DNA from: Anaerocolumna chitinilytica
GTDB lineage: Bacteria > Bacillota > Clostridia > Lachnospirales > Lachnospiraceae
DNA length: 64,000 nt
Assembly (NCBI RefSeq): GCF_014218355.1
Contig: NZ_AP023368.1
Coordinates: 1,678,001 to 1,742,000 of the forward strand
Direction of reading: 5' to 3'
Position numbers and translations under genes: made by a program. Positions 59,783 to 64,000 of this stretch are shown here, piece by piece (position 1 is the first letter of the stretch; the number at the start of each line of letters is the position of its first letter). The notes below the pieces were generated by a model. That model saw only the letters and a list, made by a program, of their open reading frames with translations. It was not told where the DNA came from and did not search any database.

Positions 59783-60108
59783 GTATTGAAAAATTATATA
59801 ATGAAGCTATGGTGAATAAGGATGAATTGGTATAAATAAGGATTCGTAAAATGCCGTATCGGTAACTTGAGATACCCGTTGTATAATTCCTTTACAAGTC
59901 TCCTATAATTCTTTCTTGCCCATTTAGTTACATACTTTGAAACATAGCTATTGTTTGAATAATAAGACGGGGGTATATACCCATAAGGAATGTAATATTA
60001 ATTATCATAACTATTTTAATTTTTAATTGGATAATTTAAAGCATAACGCAGGTATCAATTTTAATTCACAATGGATTTCATATTCGTTATGTTAGAAAGA
60101 GTGCAGTT
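59783..60108. other. Gene-free stretch with a GGGTATATACCC palindrome
   Basis: No supported gene. The only notable feature is a 12-bp palindrome GGGTATATACCC (59971-59982), preceded by CGG. It lies beyond the 3' end of the minus-strand zinc-ribbon gene, with no gene on + nearby, so an operator role is unsupported. Confidence 0.5.
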
Positions 60109-60363
60109 TTATTTTAAAACTGCCCTTAACCATGCATTGAACTCATCAATGCGTAATTTATCTTTTATTTCTGCTTTAACTTTATTTTTACAATGAGGAC
60201 AGTAATTCCAATTGGTTTTTATTTCTTGTCCGCAGTAGTTGCATACAATGGAGACAACCGGAGTTTTACAGTAAGGACAGATATTCCAATCATATTCTAA
60301 ATTCTGCCCGCAGTTTTTGCAGGCACTTATTAAAACAATCTTGTTATCTTTCTCATAGTTCAT
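60109..60363 (-). CDS. Double zinc-ribbon protein
   Basis: 84 residues from the ATG whose complement is at 60361-60363, with AGGGGGTG before it on the minus strand. Two zinc ribbons: CKNCGQNLEYDWNICPYC and CNYCGQEIKTNWNYCPHC, each CxxC-x12-CxxC, followed by a basic helix (KDKLRIDEFNAWLRAVLK). Soluble, no membrane segment. The same ribbon type ends the protein at 62657. Zinc ribbons of this kind serve in protein or nucleic-acid contacts; the job here is not known. Confidence 0.75.
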   Translation of the reverse strand: MNYEKDNKIVLISACKNCGQNLEYDWNICPYCKTPVVSIVCNYCGQEIKTNWNYCPHCKNKVKAEIKDKLRIDEFNAWLRAVLK

Positions 60364-60523
60364 ATGATTACACCCCCTATATTCATATACCAAATAATAC
60401 ACGATATTATATGTTCTTGTCAAAAGCGAAAAATAGCAGGTTATACGTGATTTTGTTGGAAATTAGCTGTATTGAAAAAAATTAAAACTAGCTTTATAAA
60501 TTACAATATATGTAAAATAAATC

Positions 60524-60552
60524 TTGAATTTGTAAGATAGACAAGATATAAT
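60524..60552 (+). promoter_or_regulatory. Sigma-A promoter for the parM-like gene
   Basis: TTGAAT (60524-60529), exactly 17 bp, TATAAT (60547-60552). The transcript would have a leader of about 125 nt, with hairpin-forming segments (GGTTA ... TAACC near 60570-60592 and GGGAAAT ... ATTTCCC near 60602-60645). Confidence 0.75.
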
Positions 60553-60683
60553 AATTCTACATAAAGATCGGTTATCGTAATACATTAACCGGGTTGATAT
60601 AGGGAAATTACGCTTTTCGTGATATGAAATATAAGAGTATTTCCCATGCATATACTATACTTAACGGTACAAGGGGGATATAC

Positions 60684-61826
60684 ATGAAGAACAATATTTT
60701 AACTGTCGGTGCGGATATGGGAAATGATGCCTTTAAAATCATCGGTCCAACAAAAAGAGAATTATTTATCATGAACATTCTGGCACCATGGCATGAAAGA
60801 AGGATTGTAAATGAAGATACCAGGTTTCCTTTAAATTTGCTTGAAGTTGAAGTGATTAGTAATAATCAGAATTTTGGTAAATATTTTGTTGGAGGTATGG
60901 CTTATAATTTTAACAGGGGCATATTAAAGGAACGTTCAGTTGCCGACCGTCATAATGGTAAAGCTAACGATTCTGAAACTATGATTGTATTATTAACCTC
61001 AATCGCCTTGTCTTTATTAAAACCCAATGTTAGGATTATCAAAGAAAAAGTTATTTTAGGTACCATGCTGCCTACGGAAGAGTACTTTAAAAATCAGAAA
61101 GAAAATGTTACAGTATTGGAAGAAAAGCTGAAAGGTACTCACCGCGTAAGATTTTTAAATCCTGTTTTTAACGGAGTGGAAGTTGAATTTGAAATCCTGG
61201 GTGTTAATACGCAGCCGGAAGGTTTATGCGCTATGAATGCCATTATGTATGACGATGATGGGAACCTATTGGCAGAATATGAAAACAATTATTCGGAGCG
61301 TACCATTCTCGGTTTTGATATCGGTGCATTGACTTCGGATGTTACAGTTGTCCATAATTTTGAGCTGCGGACCTTTTTTGGTATTGATAAGGGAACCATT
61401 GATCCGTTAAACAGAATTATAGATTATATTAAAACTGATTACAAAGTAACCGTACCAAGACATAAGCTTGATAATGCTATCACCAGGAGAGAGAAACTTC
61501 TTATTTACGGAGAAGAAATCCCTAATTTACATAATATCTGCAAAGAATATATTGATTATGAAGCCAGACAGTTGGTCGATGAATTTACTTCCAAAGCTGC
61601 GGCGGCGGGTATACAGCTTCCGGACATCGGACTTATCATTTTATGCGGAGGAGGTTCCCTGTTATTTAAAGAAGTGGTTAAGAAGAACCTAAATAGAATT
61701 CCTATGATATTTAGCGAAAATGCCATAATGCTCAATGCAATCGGTGCCTGGAAAAATGCAAACCGATTAAAGAACGATTTACAGGAAGAATCCGCTTTGG
61801 ATTATACGGCGGCCACCCGAATTTAG
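60684..61826 (+). CDS. ParM/StbA-like actin-family protein
   Basis: 380 residues from ATG 60684 (AAGGGGG before it; the frame upstream lacks a ribosome site). Actin-fold motifs: VGADMGNDAFKIIGPTKREL (phosphate 1) at the start, RTILGFDIGALTSDVTVV (phosphate 2, about 207-224) and IGLIILCGGGSLLFKEVV (adenosine motif). Length and order match ParM/Alp-type filament proteins that separate DNA copies. A small partner gene follows 16 nt on, in the place of ParR. Being in a chromosomal region, it may belong to another integrated element, or serve the chromosome. Confidence 0.85.
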   Translation: MKNNILTVGADMGNDAFKIIGPTKRELFIMNILAPWHERRIVNEDTRFPLNLLEVEVISNNQNFGKYFVGGMAYNFNRGILKERSVADRHNGKANDSETMIVLLTSIALSLLKPNVRIIKEKVILGTMLPTEEYFKNQKENVTVLEEKLKGTHRVRFLNPVFNGVEVEFEILGVNTQPEGLCAMNAIMYDDDGNLLAEYENNYSERTILGFDIGALTSDVTVVHNFELRTFFGIDKGTIDPLNRIIDYIKTDYKVTVPRHKLDNAITRREKLLIYGEEIPNLHNICKEYIDYEARQLVDEFTSKAAAAGIQLPDIGLIILCGGGSLLFKEVVKKNLNRIPMIFSENAIMLNAIGAWKNANRLKNDLQEESALDYTAATRI

Positions 61827-61842
61827 AAAGGATGATTTTTCT

Positions 61843-62175
61843 ATGTACAATATACCAAAACATATATTTTCGATAAGTCTTCCTTCCGAAACATCAAAGG
61901 AGATTACGGAATGGTTTGAAGTCATGGAAAGCAGGAACCAACTTTCTGATGAATTAATAGGGCTGGTTCATAACCATATCATGACTGGGAACTATCAAAA
62001 CAAAACCATGAACGAAAACCACGTACAGAGTGACCCGTTAAAGTTAAGTGACAAAAAGGTAGAAATACAGGACGACTTCCTGGACAAACTGTATAATTGG
62101 CAGGATTCAAACAGTGCCGTATTTAAAGAGGATAAAATAGAAAAAAAGGAAAAGAAAAAAATGTTAAGTATATAA
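61843..62175 (+). CDS. Small ParR-like partner of the actin gene
   Basis: 110 residues, ATG 61843 after GAAAGGATG. N-terminal half has an HIFSISLPSETSKEITEWFE start, suggestive of a ribbon-helix-helix DNA-binding module; then acidic and a very basic end (KEDKIEKKEKKKMLSI). ParR adaptors bind a centromere and cap the ParM filament; this gene's place just behind the actin gene and its size fit, but sequence support is weak. A strong terminator follows. Confidence 0.6.
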   Translation: MYNIPKHIFSISLPSETSKEITEWFEVMESRNQLSDELIGLVHNHIMTGNYQNKTMNENHVQSDPLKLSDKKVEIQDDFLDKLYNWQDSNSAVFKEDKIEKKEKKKMLSI

Positions 62176-62182
62176 AAAATTT

Positions 62183-62229
62183 AAGGACAGTCTTCGGAAC
62201 TTTGTAGTTTCTAAGACTGTCCTTTTTTT
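62183..62229 (+). terminator. Intrinsic terminator of the parM-like operon
   Basis: AAGGACAGTCTT (62183-62194) pairs exactly with AAGACTGTCCTT (62213-62224) with an 18-nt loop, then a T-run up to 62229. Confidence 0.9.
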
Positions 62230-62345
62230 ATTAGGTACAAATAAACATAATTTTAATCTACATATAAGTTACACATACTCATATTATTATAAACTAATGA
62301 TTCATATGGTAAATAAGACCATAATACGAACAGGAAGTTATCTGA

Positions 62346-62498
62346 ATGGGATTTCGAAAGAAAATATTGATAGGTTTGTCTGCTGTGATGGTTATTATGG
62401 TGTTTCTTGGAGGAATCGGTCTCAATGAAATGAATAAGACACCTTCGGGTGTCTATTTTATAACTGTTCAAAATTCTACAGCCAGCTGTAATTTTTAG
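62346..62498 (+). CDS. Small single-helix peptide (doubtful)
   Basis: 50 residues from ATG 62346 with CAGGAAG before it. MGFRKKILIGLSAVMVIMVF, then LGGIGLNEMNKTPSG: a basic start and one membrane helix. The second half overlaps a UUCG-loop hairpin (AGACACC/GGTGTCT at 62437-62454), so the true product may end earlier or the hairpin may be a terminator. No family recognised; the gap 62176-62656 otherwise holds nothing. Confidence 0.35.
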   Translation: MGFRKKILIGLSAVMVIMVFLGGIGLNEMNKTPSGVYFITVQNSTASCNF

Positions 62499-62656
62499 TA
62501 CATATTAATTTAAAAAAATGACTTTAAGTTTGAAAAATGAAGAATACGCTAAAGATTCCGTTTTGGCATACTTATTGCTATATCTATTGGTAAGGGATAG
62601 AAATTAATATTTGTAAACCCCTTGTAACATAATTACACTATAAAGGAGGAAATAGT

Positions 62657-62935
62657 ATGTATTCAAGCGGAAGTCTTGGGAGCGGATTAGGTTTCATATC
62701 CGTAGGATTAGTTTTTTTCATTAAGCTGTTGGTTGTTGTCTTTATATTATCCTTAATAATTGGGTTAGTTATTGTAGCAAAGAATTTTATTTTCAATGCG
62801 CAGGATATAGCGGCATTTAAAAGTGTTTTTGTTCCGGTAGCAAGAGAGAAAAAGACCTGCAGTGTATGTGGTAAGACATTAGAGAATGAGTGGAAAGTTT
62901 GCCCTTACTGTGCAGAATCAGAAAAGTTGGATTAA
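62657..62935 (+). CDS. Membrane protein with C-terminal zinc ribbon
   Basis: 92 residues behind AAAGGAGGAAA. Gly/Ser-rich start, one long hydrophobic helix (FFIKLLVVVFILSLIIGLVI), and a C-terminal zinc ribbon CSVCGKTLENEWKVCPYC. The ribbon resembles those of the minus-strand gene at 60109. Probably a membrane-bound zinc-ribbon protein facing the cytoplasm. In front of a Met-rich peptide and the multicopper oxidase; may relate to metal handling. Confidence 0.7.
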   Translation: MYSSGSLGSGLGFISVGLVFFIKLLVVVFILSLIIGLVIVAKNFIFNAQDIAAFKSVFVPVAREKKTCSVCGKTLENEWKVCPYCAESEKLD

Positions 62936-62956
62936 GAGAGGTAACATCAAAATGGT

Positions 62957-63088
62957 ATGCAAATTTCAATGAATAATAGTGGCAATAGCACATACATGCA
63001 GGGAAATATGGGCATGCCAAGTAATAGTTCAGGTATGGGCATGATGGACAATATGAATAACAACCAGAAAAGTATGGGTATGCACTAA
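62957..63088 (+). CDS. Met-rich small peptide
   Basis: 43 residues with 11 Met (MQISMNNSGNSTYMQGNMGM, then PSNSSGMGMMDNMNNN, then QKSMGMH). Met clusters bind Cu(I); this composition is like the Met-rich tails of copper proteins and the Met-rich stretch of the oxidase at 63215. GAGAGG at 62937-62942 is 14 bases before the ATG, a weak link. It is in frame with the zinc-ribbon gene upstream but after its stop codon. Confidence 0.45.
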   Translation: MQISMNNSGNSTYMQGNMGMPSNSSGMGMMDNMNNNQKSMGMH

Positions 63089-63214
63089 GGAATACCCAAA
63101 TACCGACTTTAACAGGGGCGAACCAGGTGAGTATGAAAATACAAACTTAGGTTAGCTCCTATTGGAGCTTATAAATTTATAAGAAGGAAGATTGTATGAA
63201 AGGGGGACTTAATT

Positions 63215-64000
63215 ATGAATAAAGCAATAGGGATTTTATCGATCCTTGCATTTATTGTTGTAGTCTTATCTGCTATAACCTGGAATCATAATAGAAGCAT
63301 GGAATTACAAAATAATAAAAATTTAGCTGAAGCCCAGGAAGAAACAGAGGTAACTGAAACAGTTTCTGACAAGGAGGAATCCCAGACAATAAAAAAAGAA
63401 GAACAGACTGTGGATACGGAAGAACCCCAAGAAGAACAAAATGTCAAGGATTTTAATCTTATTGCAAAGGAAACACAAACTCAAATTGCACCGGGTGTAA
63501 CATTGCCTGTCTGGACTTACGGAGGTACTATCCCGGGCACAGAAATCAGGGTAACCGAGGGTGATTATGTTAAGGTTCATGTAACAAACCAGTTGGACGT
63601 ACCCATAACTATCCATTGGCATGGATATCCGGTAACTTCGGATATGGATGGAGTTCCAGGCTTTACACAGGATGCTATATTACCAGGACAGAGCTATACT
63701 TATGAATTTAAAGCCGATGTGCCGGGAACTTACTGGTACCATTCGCATCAGGAAAGCTCAAAGCAGGTTGATAAGGGGCTGTACGGAGCCCTTGTTGTAT
63801 TGCCGAAAGATAAATTAGAAGCTGATGAAGATTATACTTTAATACTTGATGAGTGGGCAGAAAACGGTGAGGGAGAGATGACCATGTCCTCAGAAAGCTC
63901 GGATATGCAGGGTATGGGAAATGAGATGGATACTTCATCACAGAGTAATGGAGATATGGATAGCAAAGATTTGGAGCTACAAGAAGAGCAGATGATGAAG
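63215..64000 (+). CDS. Multicopper oxidase (5' part, runs off window)
   Basis: 262 codons are present from ATG 63215, behind AAAGGGGG. An N-terminal membrane anchor (about 3-22), an acidic Glu/Thr/Gln linker (about 30-75), then the first cupredoxin domain: VWTYGGTIPGTEIRVTEGDY, ITIHWHGYPV (about 132-141) and YWYHSHQES (about 173-181), each HxH giving copper ligands. A Met-rich segment follows (TMSSESSDMQGMGNEMD). The second and third domains and the type 1 copper site lie beyond the window. Probably detoxifies Cu(I) at the cell surface, in concert with the Csp-like protein. Confidence 0.9.
   Translation, partial: MNKAIGILSILAFIVVVLSAITWNHNRSMELQNNKNLAEAQEETEVTETVSDKEESQTIKKEEQTVDTEEPQEEQNVKDFNLIAKETQTQIAPGVTLPVWTYGGTIPGTEIRVTEGDYVKVHVTNQLDVPITIHWHGYPVTSDMDGVPGFTQDAILPGQSYTYEFKADVPGTYWYHSHQESSKQVDKGLYGALVVLPKDKLEADEDYTLILDEWAENGEGEMTMSSESSDMQGMGNEMDTSSQSNGDMDSKDLELQEEQMMK

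Noticed and set aside
59971..59982. GGGTATATACCC as a copper-repressor (CsoR) operator
   Set aside because: The order is inverted relative to the TACCC...GGGTA layout I know for CsoR sites, and no gene start lies next to it.

Overview
The window looks like a chromosomal stretch of an AT-rich, spore-forming anaerobic Firmicute, most likely a Lachnospiraceae/Clostridiales member. The pointers are a LysM spore-lytic-type protein, a metal riboswitch of clostridial type, clostridial conjugation gene families, strong AGGAGG ribosome sites and U-tract terminators. A mobile element of about 47 kb (roughly 8.9-56 kb) sits between unrelated flanks.

Left flank (1-8.9 kb). The tail of a chemotaxis receptor is followed on the other strand by a LysM/GH18 protein whose catalytic motif is lost. 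Next comes a P-type metal ATPase behind a NiCo (czcD) riboswitch with an overlapping terminator, then a ferritin-like di-iron protein. From 5 to 8.9 kb is a decaying toxin/immunity locus: a secreted protein with a C-terminal domain like polymorphic toxin type 44, a DUF5412-like neighbour that may be its immunity protein, and fossil copies of the toxin N-terminus and of a substrate-binding protein.

Mobile element (about 8.9-56 kb), all on the + strand. It starts with parA-parB and candidate partition palindromes. Processing genes follow: a 2141-residue ArdC/methylase/SNF2-helicase protein with a TnpV-like gene nested in its linker in another frame, a large helical-repeat protein, a DUF3991/Toprim protein, a structured non-coding block that may be oriT, a MobC-like protein and a MOBP-type relaxase, and the VirD4/TraG coupling ATPase. 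The transfer machine follows: pilin-like small membrane proteins, an 1844-residue coiled-coil surface protein, VirB6/TrbL-like and PrgI/VirB3-like proteins. Then a nearly complete Tad-type pilus set: prepilin peptidase, CpaB, CpaE-like, CpaF, TadB, TadC and two pseudopilins with a Gly/Glu+5 cleavage motif. Behind it are two membrane genes with abnormal starts, a ParE/RelE toxin-antitoxin pair, two surface proteins sharing an almost identical C-terminal tag, a large secreted protein, RadC-like and SSB proteins, a VirB4-type ATPase with a separate N-terminal-domain-like partner, a C39-like peptidase, a TadZ-like ATPase and an HTH regulator behind three 15-16 bp repeats. No integrase, transposase or resolvase was seen, so the element is either defective for integration, carries its recombinase outside the window, or is an integrated plasmid. 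Several intrinsic terminators lie inside the gene run directly before ribosome sites, suggesting attenuation or processive antitermination.

Right flank (56-64 kb). An Ig-like membrane protein, a trypsin-fold protease without a visible signal peptide, the remnant of a DUF374 acyltransferase, and a CWB2 cell-wall-binding-repeat protein without a signal peptide. Then a metal-related cluster: a 20-cysteine four-helix copper-storage-like protein, two zinc-ribbon proteins, a 43-residue Met-rich peptide, and a multicopper oxidase running off the window end. Between them is a chromosomal ParM-like actin gene with a small ParR-like partner.

All calls come from reading motifs by eye; family names marked 'like' were not tested by search.
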